Of a stretch of DNA of 64,000 bases, positions 33,999-45,717 are shown piece after piece. The DNA is from Conchocele bisecta (taxonomy: Eukaryota; Mollusca; Bivalvia; Lucinida; Thyasiridae): assembly GCA_029237695.1 (NCBI GenBank), contig CM055272.1, positions 32,746,791 through 32,810,790 on the forward strand, read 5' to 3'. Within the stretch, counting starts at the first letter, position 1. Every line of letters begins with the position of its first letter. The notes under the pieces are model-generated. The model saw only the letters and a program-made list of their open reading frames with translations, did not search any database and was not told the DNA's origin. The translations under genes were made by a program, and so were the position numbers.

Positions 33999-35963
33999 TA
34001 CAACTATTGGCGTTTTTTTCTCTAACTTAATTAAATGAATTAAACACAAATAATATGCATCTCAGAAGAATATACAATGTCAATTAATTTGAAAGCTCAC
34101 CAAACGTTCCATTTTGTTTTGTAAATAGATGTATGTAACTATTTGGTTTCACATGTTCATGTTCACGTCTTTATATATGTGTTCTCATACAGACAAATAT
34201 AATATAAATTTACCATTACTTTTAATTTCAGTCACAAGTAGTAAACAATTACATTAATTTGTACTCAGTCAAACACCAATTTTTAAGTACAAGCAATATA
34301 TATATATACAATCAATGCATGTTCTGTGTTCATGACAACATATTCTCTGTCACAAGCTACTTTGTCTATTTTCGAAATCATGTGTTGTATCATCAAGCAT
34401 GTCACTGAAATATTAATGCAAATCTGTTTCTAAATGAAATTTTGAGCAGTTTCATATTGACACTCTTTTCTGAACACGTTTTATTTTACTTCATATAATT
34501 GACAAACAATGTAAAAGTGGGTAAATCTTTGGTTTGATAAGTTTAGATCTGGACCTACCTATTTTAAAAGTAGATACGTCTGTATAAGTATACATACTTA
34601 AGTATACTTATGAATCCCCCGTGTTTTCCATCCTACTGTATGCGTTACATATGTATCGTATATGTCTATGCTATGCTAATAATGCATTCTTGTTTGTTTC
34701 CTAATTGATAAGCCACACAAGTCGTCAACGTGTTCCTTTAAACCTTTATTCACGTACTCAATAGCGACTATACATGTAACACATACGTAGAGGTTTTCTT
34801 GCATTCAGTGATTATTGACTAGCATGTATAGTGTTCGTCATTGCATGTTTACCATGTTACCTATCTATATGGGGATCATACGTTGCAACTGGTGCGCTGA
34901 ATGTCTATTTTTCACATGGGTTTCCAAATGCTTTACATGCTCAACATTTATTTAAATATAATTTTGTAAGAGTATCATTGGAATATGTCCGTTAGATGTA
35001 CTACATGCAGTTATATAAGTAATGTTCAATTTAATTTGAAGGCCCGGATCTCAGATGAGGATGAAACGTGAGCAAAAATGTTGATAAGATAGCAATATAC
35101 TAAATATTTGTATCGGTTTTCTGAAATTATAATCCAATATGCTGTAATACACCCACGTACTGACACCTAAACCACTTGTAATGCCACCAAGGTTTAGCTG
35201 GTCTACGTGTAAATATTATGTTTAATATATAACATAATATTGTACCGAATGTTGTTGTACCTGCTATGTTTATTAATATCAAACCATCATGTGGCTTTAT
35301 TCAGTTTCGATTGTTAAACATATGCATATTTATATGCATATTTATATGCATTTATCATATTATACATGACTAATGAGCGATACGCCGTACAGGTATGTTT
35401 ATTTTCCCGTTAGTCATGTTAAGCGATTATCATTGATCTATTGAATTGGTCCTGTTGTTTTTTAACGTGGGTCATGGTTTATATTTCAGAGAGACACATG
35501 TTTTACAAGGAGACGCATGTGACTGTAATCGACAGGTATTCCTCTACGCAGAAGACACGAAGACTCACAGTTCATGCCGCAATACAAACATCGTATATGG
35601 AAAGCTGCTCAATATTACACAATTAACATTGTACTGATAGACATGTGCCACATAATAAGCACCGACGTAAATATATTCCCGTGTTATTTGGGTCATCAAC
35701 TGCGTGTACCTGAATATGTATACATTAGGTAATGCAGTTTGCAACTAGCATATATGTTGGTCATTAATCATGTTAACAGAGTACATGGAATCGTCTTAGT
35801 GTTTCAAACTAGATCAGAAGTTCTCCATAAATAATCTCAGAATTATGCACGGATGATCCTGTCAGCATGAAACGGTTTACCTCATTACATATGTGATAGC
35901 TAACTATACAACGAAAGGGAACGTGAACATGCTTCAGCGCTATCAGAATTGAGTCAACCACAT
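33999..35963. other. AT-rich intergenic DNA upstream of the GPCR
   Basis: No exon or bounded repeat is visible. It may hold promoter and 5' UTR of the GPCR, but I cannot place a TATA box or start site with confidence. Confidence 0.45.
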
Positions 35964-37076
35964 ATGCTTTATGCTATTTATTTTATTTATTTTTATGATT
36001 TGCTAATGATCCACAAGTTCCAGAAGACAACATTGGAAACAATGATTTATGAAGTATTTGATTATTGCAACAAGGTTATGGACACTTATTGGCAGTGTTG
36101 GGTTATCCACGTTATGTGGCGGTTTGTCTCCCCTGTTTTGATCATCGTCGGCACAGTGGGGAACTGTGTATCTTTCGCCGTGTTTTGCCGACCGAGGATG
36201 TGTAGCACGACAACATCCGTCTATTTACGGTTTCTGGCCGCGGCGGACACGACCGTTCTTTACGGCATATTGCTGCGTACGTGTCTCCTTAGATGGGACG
36301 TGGGGAGTAGATCGGCTCTAACAACCGATATATGTGTCTTAATGAAACTGTTAACATTTACATTCCTTCCCTTGTCACCTATGTTCTTAGTTGCAACATC
36401 CATTGACAGAGCATTGGTGATTAAATACCCAATGTGGCATAAAAATCACTGCTGCAGAAAATCCAGCATACGTGTATGTCTTGTTATATTGGCAGTCTCA
36501 TTTGGTATAGCTGCTTCCATTGCTTTCTTCGATCATCAACTAACTCCAATATTCGTAAACGAAAGAAATGTTACACTCGTGTATGACATCAGATGTGTTG
36601 GAACAAATCCTCTCTACGTGTTTTTCTGGCAAAAGATTTGGCCAATATTTGCCCTCGTGGTTTACTGTATCATACCAGCATGCTGTCTGATCGCAAGTAA
36701 TGCCTGTATCATACACGTGTTGTATAGAAAACCTACCATTACTGTCAACACGGCGGCCATGGACAAGCGGGCGAAACAGGCCAGATCAGTAACGATGATG
36801 CTCGTGGCGGTCTGTGTCTACTTTTTATGTTCTGTTATTCCCAGTGGTGTCCATTTCATGGTCAAGTGGATACGCTTTGACCTATCTAATCCAAAAGATT
36901 TCGTAACAAATGCAGTCCTTTTCTCGGTTACATTTAATATAATGTGTTCAAACAATGCATTGAACTTCATATTCTACTGCTTCAGCGGATCTGCCTTTAG
37001 ACATGAATTTAAACAGCTAATTAACACATTGTTATGTGAATGCCTAAGATGCGGACGGCTGGCGTCAAACAATTAA
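35964..37076 (+). CDS. Rhodopsin-class (class A) GPCR, intronless, neuropeptide-receptor type
   Basis: A seven-transmembrane receptor of the plasma membrane, expected to signal through G proteins; the ligand is unknown. The first in-frame ATG is 35964 (370 residues). The frame is open further back to a TTG at 35949, which is not a plausible start. ATG at 36078 (residue 39) has the better context (GTTATGG) and sits just before TM1. Numbering from 35964: TM1 about 51-74 with G66-N67, TM2 with LAAAD (D95), Cys124 at the top of TM3 paired with Cys211 in the second outer loop, D148-R149-A150 in place of DRY, N-glycosylation site N202-V-T, Pro238 in TM5, Pro293 in TM6, N334-F-I-F-Y338 in place of NPxxY, then an amphipathic helix 8 and Cys358/360/363, possible palmitoylation sites. 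The TM2 region resembles the large molluscan FMRFamide/orphan peptide-receptor groups. No introns or breaks are seen. Confidence 0.88.
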   Translation: MLYAIYFIYFYDLLMIHKFQKTTLETMIYEVFDYCNKVMDTYWQCWVIHVMWRFVSPVLIIVGTVGNCVSFAVFCRPRMCSTTTSVYLRFLAAADTTVLYGILLRTCLLRWDVGSRSALTTDICVLMKLLTFTFLPLSPMFLVATSIDRALVIKYPMWHKNHCCRKSSIRVCLVILAVSFGIAASIAFFDHQLTPIFVNERNVTLVYDIRCVGTNPLYVFFWQKIWPIFALVVYCIIPACCLIASNACIIHVLYRKPTITVNTAAMDKRAKQARSVTMMLVAVCVYFLCSVIPSGVHFMVKWIRFDLSNPKDFVTNAVLFSVTFNIMCSNNALNFIFYCFSGSAFRHEFKQLINTLLCECLRCGRLASNN

Positions 37077-37594
37077 CCAACAGCTAGTTTAACGATCTCA
37101 TGCAAGCTGCCTCTCCAGGTTAGACATACTATTAATTCCAGAACTGACCACATGGGGCGGGAAATCGGGGTCGGTGTCAGTATAAGGCTGGCAGCCACCT
37201 AGGGTTCCCGTCCTCTTGCGGCTGAGAGGTCCAGTTTAGCATAACTATATCCAACAATAACATACAATACAAGTAATACCACACAACGATTGCACGGAGG
37301 TCTACCAACCACTATCCCGACGTGCTGTTATGTATTATATACTAGTAGACTATATTTAGTAGTAAACTAATGACAATGCCAGTGAAGTTGACCTGTGGTG
37401 ATGACGATGATGATGAAAGGCCATCTTAGCTGATGATTGAAACACATCAGCAGGCACTGACGGCAATTGAAGACCTGCGGTCATACTGTTTGAGTAAGGA
37501 TATTGTAAGTGCCCTTCATTGTTCGACAGTACACAGGACATATTTGAGAAGGAACATTTGGTCAATCAAAACAGGCAACCGTCGGTAAATAGAG

Positions 37595-37726
37595 AATACC
37601 AGGCTAATGTCGTTTTTGTATCAAGTTTATCAGGCAAGGCTAGGAAACGTACGAATTCCGAGGAATTCTTACCGTTTCCGAGCCGAGCCTGATAAACATG
37701 ACATCAAAAGACAGTAGCCTGGTATT
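37595..37726. repeat. Hairpin MITE downstream of the GPCR
   Basis: The left arm AATACCAGGCTAATGTCG... and the right arm ...GACAGTAGCCTGGTATT pair over about 60 bp. Inner arms TTTATCAGGC/GCCTGATAAA and CGAATTCC/GGAATTC meet near 37660. Confidence 0.8.
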
Positions 37727-38125
37727 GTATTCATCATGTAACGTTTTATGCTCGAAAATGACCACGTATGACTTTCTTACCTATGGACAGAACGCGGACT
37801 TGTTTACGTTGCGGCATTACACTGATGGCATTCGGTAACGTCACGTGACATCATCCAACCAATGGAATGTCAGTTTTCATTTCGTTGTAGTCCGGATGTT
37901 TGTATCAGGTCAATACCTGATATAATACTATGTTATCAGTCAGTACGTATTCGATCAATACAGGACAGTTTACCTGATAAATGACTACCACCTCAAGTGG
38001 ACGGGACATGCCGCCTCGGGCTCACGGTACTCCAGTCGATAGGGACTGATAAGTCGATAGGGACTGCTAATGCATCCAAAGCAAGTGACTGAATACGCCA
38101 TTGCATTGTATTTAAAATGTGATCA

Positions 38126-38317
38126 GTGTTAAAGTTCCAAATGGAAATGGAAGATTTAACACGACAGAACCAAATGGTATTTGCAGCAGCGAGGAGAAAC
38201 ACAGAACTAGAATCATGCTGGACACGAACTGGACGTATAGTTGTTAAGTGGAAAGCATCACACAGAATAGAAGAGATCGAATACAAACAATACAAATACT
38301 GGACTGGAGACATGTAG
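38126..38317 (+). pseudogene. Retroelement ORF1-like domain fragment
   Basis: The 63-codon frame contains MEDLTRQNQMVFAAARR followed by SCWTRTGRIVVK. This 'NEDLT...A(R/K)...CWT.dGkI.VK' pattern is that of the small C-terminal (FP25/L1-ORF1-like) domain found in ORF1-type proteins of invertebrate non-LTR retrotransposons and related host proteins. The upstream coiled-coil part and any reverse-transcriptase frame are absent, so it is a fragment. It begins at an in-frame ATG but no promoter is evident. Confidence 0.5.
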
Positions 38318-40457
38318 ATATATTCTATCAAACAAGCACACATTAAGATACAGATGCTTAGCATGTTTAAAATATACCATTGTGATCAATCGACTGACGG
38401 GAGGGGCGTTATGGCATATGCTACGAGTTCAGCCCCAGATCAGGCTACCACTTTGTGATGCATGATCAGGACCTACACTGTCTGCAACTCCGTTAATAAA
38501 ATACAGAAATGAATAGCTAAGTATCATAGATGACGGGAGTGTACATTACAACCAGGAAGTGCACTAGTTCAAAATAGCACGTGACCCTTCCTGCCAGCCG
38601 CCGGTTCATATTGGGATAACAATCGTTCATAGACATTTGTTGTGCATACATCATAGCAACTGCATACCTTTTTTACATAGTATACTTTCACAATAATACT
38701 TGTAATTATTTATTCACTCACACAAGTGAATGCAATAAGAGTTAACACGTGCACCTATACACAGGGGTCGGTCAAGATGTTATCAGACGCATTACCTATA
38801 AAGAATTACTAGTATAATGTCAATATGAAACAATACCTTCAGCGGTCTTACAGTATTTGCGTTGTATTACCATATACATGACCCTTCACAACGTCAATCT
38901 GGACCAGTGTAGCTCTTGATCAACTCGCCTAATCTTGTTACGCAATGATGATCTGAATACTGTTTTGTTGTGCAAATGCACATCGGAAGTGTGCCATCAA
39001 TATATGTGACGAGGGTGATGTTAGCGCTACGCTGGTCGCATACTTGGACATGCGCGTTTTGGTGGGTTGAGACACGTAGCAAAGACACTTTCTCATGAAG
39101 GGTATACAAAACAGCATGAGGAAACACGTACATGTATATTGATCCTGTTATCCATATTCGGGTAGGTCGCCCCGCACGCCTACAATACGACGGGCCAATA
39201 CACCTTTGTATTTTGATAAAGGCCGTCACTAGTTCATGTTGCCTGTTGTCAGAAGTACACTATAAGTCTACTTTTCATGTGATGTATTCAGCCGGTATTG
39301 TGTATTCATAGTGACCTGTCCGTTTGATCATATTTACCATACTCGATTTATACTGAATAGCACCGTTTAAGTCGGACAGTTGGATTATTACATGTTCATA
39401 CTTGTTTTCTTTTCATTCAACACAGGAATTGCCATTTATATGCATTTATTTATATGTGAACATCAATTGTTATATGTGCATCGCCGTGCACCTGATAAAC
39501 TACCCATTGGTAACTGATCTTCGAAACTTGCTGTATATGCACGCATGTTGAAATTTAGAATCGTCTCTTAGAGGAGATTTTAATGATTCCTAGCTTCGCG
39601 TGATATAATATATATTACACGACGGACAACATTTCCTGGTGCTTTTATGGAACGCTGTTTTTGGCTGAGTATGCGAAATTTAAAGAGTCTAATGTTAGGC
39701 TCGTCTCATGGACATGTACTGCTAATAAAGTATCGCATGTAATGGTCACTTCAAAAAGGCGTATTCTGCGGAGCCCAGCAGGGATATTTTGTAATTTTAG
39801 CCCACGTCAGCATATACTTTAGCCCTTTCTAGAATAACGGTCTGCCATCCTCTTATAATTTCGTATTTCGACTATTCTTAAGAGGGGGCTAGACATGTAT
39901 ATAATTTTATATGAATAATAATTCTACACATGCTCACATCTCATAGTTATTAATTGGTAACCAATACTACAGCAATTCAACAGCATACAGGGTTTCTAGA
40001 AAGCTAACCATAAACCATAAACTGTAAGCAGCTAGATAGACTAGATGAGGCATTAAATGGGTTGGAATAGTGTTTTTTTATTTTTACTTTGTTATCAGAG
40101 TTTACGATCAGTAGCGTAATATAAGACTTGACATGAAGCATGTAGAAACTATACAGTGTGCATGTTTCAGTCTTTTGACACAGTATTCGTGCAAGTGTAT
40201 GTGCTCTTCTGACTAGTCGACACTGTTCAATGTAAAACTAGGCAACGACAACTCATTCCGTCTCTACAGTAATTTGCATCTAGAAATAATGTAGAACCCG
40301 TTTTTGAAATTTCAACACTGTCAAATAAATAAACACGTCTGGTAGAACCATTATTTAGCAAACATAGGTTTGTTATTGCTCAAACTAAATCACGTTCGAT
40401 CTGTATACGCTTGTCTTGTGGTAATATCTTGTCGTTACGGCTCAATACTCTTTACAG
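38318..40457. other. AT-rich intergenic DNA, one unassigned frame
   Basis: A copy of the GATCAGG...ACCTACACTGTCTGCAACTCC repeat lies at 38435-38500. A small hairpin near 39555-39595 (TTTAGAATCG ... TTAATGATTC) resembles the 13987 hairpin. A 110-codon frame on the minus strand (39229-38894) lacks an ATG at its beginning and has no recognised domain. Nothing else is seen. Confidence 0.4.
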
Positions 40458-40461
40458 TTAA

Positions 40462-40688
40462 CCCTTTCACCCCTAATAAATGGAATGGACTTTGATAGTT
40501 AATTTTGCAACTAATATAAATTATTTCTAGACTAGTCCATTTATGAAAAGGGGCCGATTTTTTTGTTTGGTTATCAAAAATATGAATATTACTTGCAAAA
40601 CGTGCAGATCCTGATGAGACGGCTCGTCACGAACCGGATCGTCGGGATCTACACTGTTTTGCCATATAGTTTTGCAGTGTTGAAAGGT
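40462..40688. mobile_element. piggyBac-type MITE, copy 2
   Basis: It is flanked by TTAA (40458-40461 and 40689-40692). The ends are CCCTTTCACC and GTTGAAAGGT. It is colinear with copy 1 (122-354), including AATATTACTTGCAAAACGTG and GCAGATCCTGATGAGACGGC. Confidence 0.75.
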
Positions 40689-41279
40689 TTAAGTAAAGTG
40701 TTTGTTATATATGTGCATGTTGGTGTCGGATTATGGCTTATACCGTTCAGTATTTAATTGTGGAATAGAGAATAGAATCATAATTGTTGTGGTCAGTACA
40801 TAACATGTGTGGGTGACCGGCGGAGAAAATGAGCCTTACGACACTGACAACAATATACTTTATTGACCCGCATGCAATTGTTCCCTGTAGGCATAAATCC
40901 CATTCTGTTTTACTCAGGGCAGACATATACCTCTTCAGAGGTTGCTTGGCTACCAGCGTAATACCTGATCAGACTGTGCATAGGTGCAGTCTGACCAGGA
41001 GATAAGATGATCACAAAATGTCGCGGAGGCCCATTTTATCAGTCAGAGATCCACACACACGTTTGTGATTATGTTTGATTTCTCTTGTATACCCATGTAT
41101 TCCAATCCTGTGAATTAATCATTTACGTGAAATTGAAACAACAACATCTACAACAACATTGAGGGTATTTATGACAACTCTTGTATACTACGTCCTTAGT
41201 CTATCTTCTTTACCTCCTTTTGCTACGCACTTCTACTCTCTTCTATCGAGCAATATGCTGTTGTTCGACCAATTCATTG

Positions 41280-41467
41280 AACGTCAAATGACTTGGAGCA
41301 AAGTTAAAAAGAATACAAATGTACCAGTGGCTAAGAGATAATGACTTTGACATCTGTTTATTACAAGAAACACATTCTACTATAAATATGGCTAAAGACT
41401 GGGAATCAGATTGGGGGCTCAGGCATTTTTAGCGGAAATCGGAGCAACAGTGAAGGGATATGTATAG
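41280..41467 (+). pseudogene. LINE (non-LTR retrotransposon) endonuclease fragment
   Basis: In the frame of ATG 41319 it reads MYQWLRDNDFDICLLQETHS, the start of an AP-type endonuclease domain with the catalytic glutamate in LLQETH. It follows SLNVK and LGAKLKR, which carry one in-frame TGA. After KDWESDW a one-base frameshift moves the match to GGSGIFSGNRSNSEGICIV. The match stops at 41467, exactly where the foldback array starts. The rest of the endonuclease and all of the reverse transcriptase are missing. Confidence 0.8.
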
Positions 41468-42690
41468 TAAAGCCGCAAATCGTGATTCAGTTTGCAAACT
41501 TTCGACTCCACTGACGCCTTTACTATTTGAGATAGCGACTTTCTGTAAATGCCATCTTCTGACATCCAACTTCTATTGGCATGCCAATTTTCAGCCAGAT
41601 CGGACGACGTTGAACATTTGGAAACTTTATTAGTAAGGCTGTAATCGCCGTGCGAAGTTTGAAAATTTCGACGTCATTTAAGCGAGCGAAAACCTATCGA
41701 TACGCCAATTTTCAGCTGGATCGGATTTCCAAATTAGATTCGGCTGAAACTCTGCACACGGATATGTATGTCCTCCGTGAACCAAAATCCGTTTACATAA
41801 GTGAGATATCTCAATTAGTAAAGCTGTAATCGGCGTGCAAATTTTAAAATTTTCGACGTCATTTACGGCGTCGTTAGTGGAGATATCGATTTTTCGACAA
41901 ACGGCATCGAGTTTAGCGACACAAATACAAAAGGCATGCCAATTTTCAGCTTAATCGGATTACGGCATTTACGGCTTTATTAATTAACATATCCGATTTT
42001 CGTAAACGGCATCACGTTGTGTTCACGTTTTCCCCCATTTCAACAAAACATGGTTTGACAGCATTGAAAATGATTCTAAAGTTCTACCAAACCATGTTGT
42101 TGATGTGAACAATGGAAAATAGAACACAAATAGCAGATGACAAAATGTAATTCAGCAGTGTAAGTTGATCAACCGTTGTCAATTAGCGTGGCATATGTTC
42201 CACTAACATGTTCGCTAAAATGCGGGCATTAATGTATGATTTAAAACGGCCTACAAAACCACTCGTTCATGTTTTCATTTATTGAAAATGTGTCATGTGT
42301 TCATCGTCACGTTTTGCGTTAGTTTCTTCTTTACATGGGTTTATCTGTATCCATAGGGTGTCTTGTTCTCTGCTTACAACCGTTTAATTGTGACTTCCAA
42401 TCTCCCGATATATCATTTTCCTACTAATTTCAGGACATCATCTATTTTCGTACGCGTGATGTCACGGTGAAAATATAATTGTTTTCTGGCAAACTGTGCG
42501 CTATGCGCCTGATTTCCAAATTTCCAAATTTTCAACGTCGTCCAATCCGGCTGAAACTTGGCATGCTGATAGAATTTGGATCCCAGAACAAACTGGCGTA
42601 TACAAAAAGTCGCTATCTCAAATAGTAAAGCCGCAAATCGTGATTCAGTTTGCAAAATTGAACGCCACTGGGGCCTTTACTATTTACTAT

Positions 42691-42770
42691 GAAAATTTGG
42701 AAATTTGAAAATTTGGAAATTTGAAAATTTGGAAATTTGAAAATTTGGAAATTTGAAAATTTGGAAATTT
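42691..42770 (+). repeat. 16-bp minisatellite, five exact copies
   Basis: GAAAATTTGGAAATTT is repeated five times without change, inside a truncated foldback unit. It appears to have expanded from the arm motif CCAAATTTTC/GAAAATTTGG. Confidence 0.85.
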
Positions 42771-43387
42771 GGTAAAACTTTAGAATCTTTTCCATTGCTG
42801 TCAAACCACGTTTTGTTGAAATGGGACAAAAACGGTTCTCTGAACACAACACGATGCCGTTTACGAAAATTGGATATGTTAGCGAGGCTATATATATACG
42901 TGTGGAGAGTTTCAGCCGAATCTAGTTTTACTAATTGAGATATCACACTTCTGTAAACGGATTCTGGTTCAGCGAGGCAATATATATCCGTGTGGAGAGT
43001 TTCAGCCGAATCTAGTTGGAAAAGTTGCCAAAATTTCAACGTTGTCCGATCCGGCTGAAAATTGGCATATCGATAGGATTTCGCTCGCTAAACACTATGC
43101 CGTTCACGAAAAATCGATATCTTAATTAACGACGCCGTAAATGACGTCGAAAGTTTCAAACTTTGCACGGCGATTACAGCCTTACTAATTGAGATATCAC
43201 ACTTCTGTAAACGGCTACTGGTTCAAGGCGGCAAGATGTATGCGTGTGGAAAGTTTCAGCCGAATCGGACTCGGAAAGTTTCCAAATTTTCAACGTCGTC
43301 CAATCCGGCTGAAAATTGGCATGCCGATAGAATTTGGATCCCAAAACAAAATGGCGTTTACAGAAAGTCGCTATCTCAAATAGTAAA

Positions 43388-43432
43388 GCCGCAATTCGTG
43401 ATTCAGTTTGCAAACTTTGGACGCCACTGGCG
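43388..43432. repeat. Junction core of the giant palindrome (type junction)
   Basis: This is the asymmetric 45-bp core between two arms that are reverse complements for several hundred bp each way (to about 42900 and 43920). The same core recurs near 46650, 50630 and 54600. Confidence 0.75.
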
Positions 43433-45246
43433 CCTTTACTATTTGAGATATCGACTTTCTGTAAACGCCATTTTGTTTTGGGATCCAAATTCTATCGGCA
43501 TGCCAATTTTCAGCCGGATTGGACGACGTTGAAAATTTGGAAACTTTCCGAGTCCGATTCGGCTGAAACTTTCCACACGCATACATCTTGCCGCCTTGAA
43601 CCAGTAGCCGTTTACAGAAGTGTGATATCTCAATTAGTAAGGCTGTAATCGCCGTGCAAAGTTTGAAACTTTCGACGTCATTTACGGCGTCGTTAATTAA
43701 GATATCGATTTTTCGTGAACGGCATAGTGTTTAGCGAGCGAAATCCTATCGATATGCCAATTTTCAGCCGGATCGGACAACGTTGAAATTTTGGCAATTT
43801 TTCAAACTAGATTCGGCTGAAACTCTCCACACGGATATATAATGCCTCTCTGAACCAGAATCCGTTTACAGAAGTGTGATATCTCAATTAGTAAAGCTGT
43901 AATCGCCGTACAAAGTTTGAAACTTTCGACGTCATTTACGGCGTTGTTAGTAAAGATATCGATTTTTTGAGAACGGCATCGTGTTTAGCGACACAAATCC
44001 AAGCGGGATGCCAATTTTCGGCTTAATCGGATTACGGCATTTACGGCTTTATTAATTAACATATCCAATTTTCGTAAACGGCATCGTGTTGTGTTCAAAG
44101 ACCCGTTGTTGTCACATTTCAACAAAACGTGGTTTGACAGCAATGGAAAAGATTCTAAAGTTTTACCAAACCATGTTGTTGATGTGAACAATGGAAACTA
44201 GAACGCAAACAGCAGACGACAAAATTTAATTCAGCAGTGTCAGGGTTAAATTGGCATTGGTCAACTGTTGTGTTCCAAGCTGCATATATAATATGCAACA
44301 AAACGTGGTTTGACAGCAATGGAAAAGATTCTAATGTTCTACCAAACCATGTTGTTGATGTGAACAATGGAAAATAGAACACAAATAGCAGACGACAAAA
44401 TTTAATTCAACAGTGTAAGTTGATCAACCGTTGTCAATTAGCGTGCGTGGCATATGTTCCACTAACATGTTCGCTAAAAAGCGGGCAATAAGTAATGTAT
44501 GATTTAAAACGGCCTACAAAACCACGCGTTCATGTTTTCATTTATTGAAAATGTGTCATGCGTTCATCATGACGTTTTGCGTTTGTTTCTTCTTTACATG
44601 GGTTTATCTGTATCCATAGGGTATCTTGTTCTCTGCTTACAACCGTTTACTTGTGACTTCCAATCTCCCGATAAATCATTTTCCTACTAATTTCCGGACA
44701 TCACCTATTTTCGTACGCGTGATGTCACGGTGAAAATATGATTGTTTTCTGGCAAACTGTGCGCTATGCGCCTGATTTGAATACGCTATATGATTAGGAA
44801 AGTGGCGTACCGTGTAGGCCAGGATCCTTGTATTGTGAAGCTGTAGCTCCCGATGCTAAAACACTTCAGTGTCTTGACATGGGTCCACGATACATCAGTA
44901 TTCTCCAGTGTATCTGTTAGTCGTGACGAGTCACATACTTATGTTCACCGCATGCCTACTAATGTTAGTTCAGGACGCCTTGTCAATCGATGAACCTTAA
45001 ATGTGGCTGTGACTGGATAATTGTAATTTACGAGTCTTGCGACCATTGTAGATCCAGGTCAGGTCAGCCTGTGCATCCGCACAGTCTGATCAGGATCTGC
45101 ACTGCTCAGAAAATATTAGGTAAAAAGTGTGTATTATCATATCGTAGCCTCGTTTTCGTGTATAACAAATGTATGAGAGTGTGCACGTGCATGCAAGTCA
45201 CTATAATAAAGCACATGCATCTTGGTGCTAAAAAATAAACATCTAT

Positions 45247-45335
45247 TGTGGCTCAGTCATATCAAAGTGGGAGAATATCCATACGATTGCAGAAATTGTG
45301 TTCATCCTATCTGGTCGAGAGTTCGAACCTCACAA
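45247..45335 (+). other. tRNA-like pol III module 2 in the foldback spacer
   Basis: TGTGGCTCAGTCATATCAAA resembles an A-box/D-arm and GAGAGTTCGAACCTCAC a B-box/T-arm (4 of 5 stem pairs around TTCGAAC). The anticodon arm is not convincing, so this is tRNA-derived rather than a tRNA gene. Copies lie at about 47958-48048 (-), 52150-52250 (-, noisy) and 55699-55792 (-). Confidence 0.5.
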
Positions 45336-45647
45336 AACGCATTACTTTTGTCGATATGATTGTGTTATTTTTATGACTTGTTGCTGGAGATGGAAATATG
45401 TGAAACGGCGAGGGCTATCACTATGGCTGTATGATCTCAATGTGACATGATCTGCGAGAAAATACTCCCAGATTCTTCATGTAGACACATATGAAATGTG
45501 AATTTAGTTATTAGTTTTCTTCAAATGATACTAGCGTTCTATATGTGAAATATTTCATACTTAGTTAATGTAATTCGTAAGAGAAACACATATCAAAATC
45601 AAATATATAATAAAATATAAGCAAAAAAAAATAAAATATATATTTAT

Positions 45648-45717
45648 AAAAAACTAAGATTCGAACTCACTACCTACGGCATTGAAGTCCGTCACTCTAA
45701 CCCCTCGGCTACATAAC
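45648..45717 (-). other. tRNA-like pol III module 1 in the foldback spacer
   Basis: Read on the minus strand: TATGTAGCCGAGGGGTTAGA (A-box/D-arm), ACGGACTTCAATGCCGT (anticodon arm, loop CTTCAAT), GTGAGTTCGAATCTTAG (B-box/T-arm), then a TTTTTT pol III terminator. It faces module 2 head-on about 310 bp away. Copies lie at 47581-47647 (+), 51705-51780 (+, noisy) and 55323-55390 (+). The acceptor stem pairs poorly, so it is probably tRNA-derived. Confidence 0.55.

Noticed and set aside
35949..35963. GPCR start at 35949
   Set aside because: That codon is TTG; the first ATG in frame is at 35964 and the best context is at 36078.
38894..39229. 111-codon minus-strand frame
   Set aside because: It opens with GTG rather than ATG, has no recognised motif and no supporting signals.
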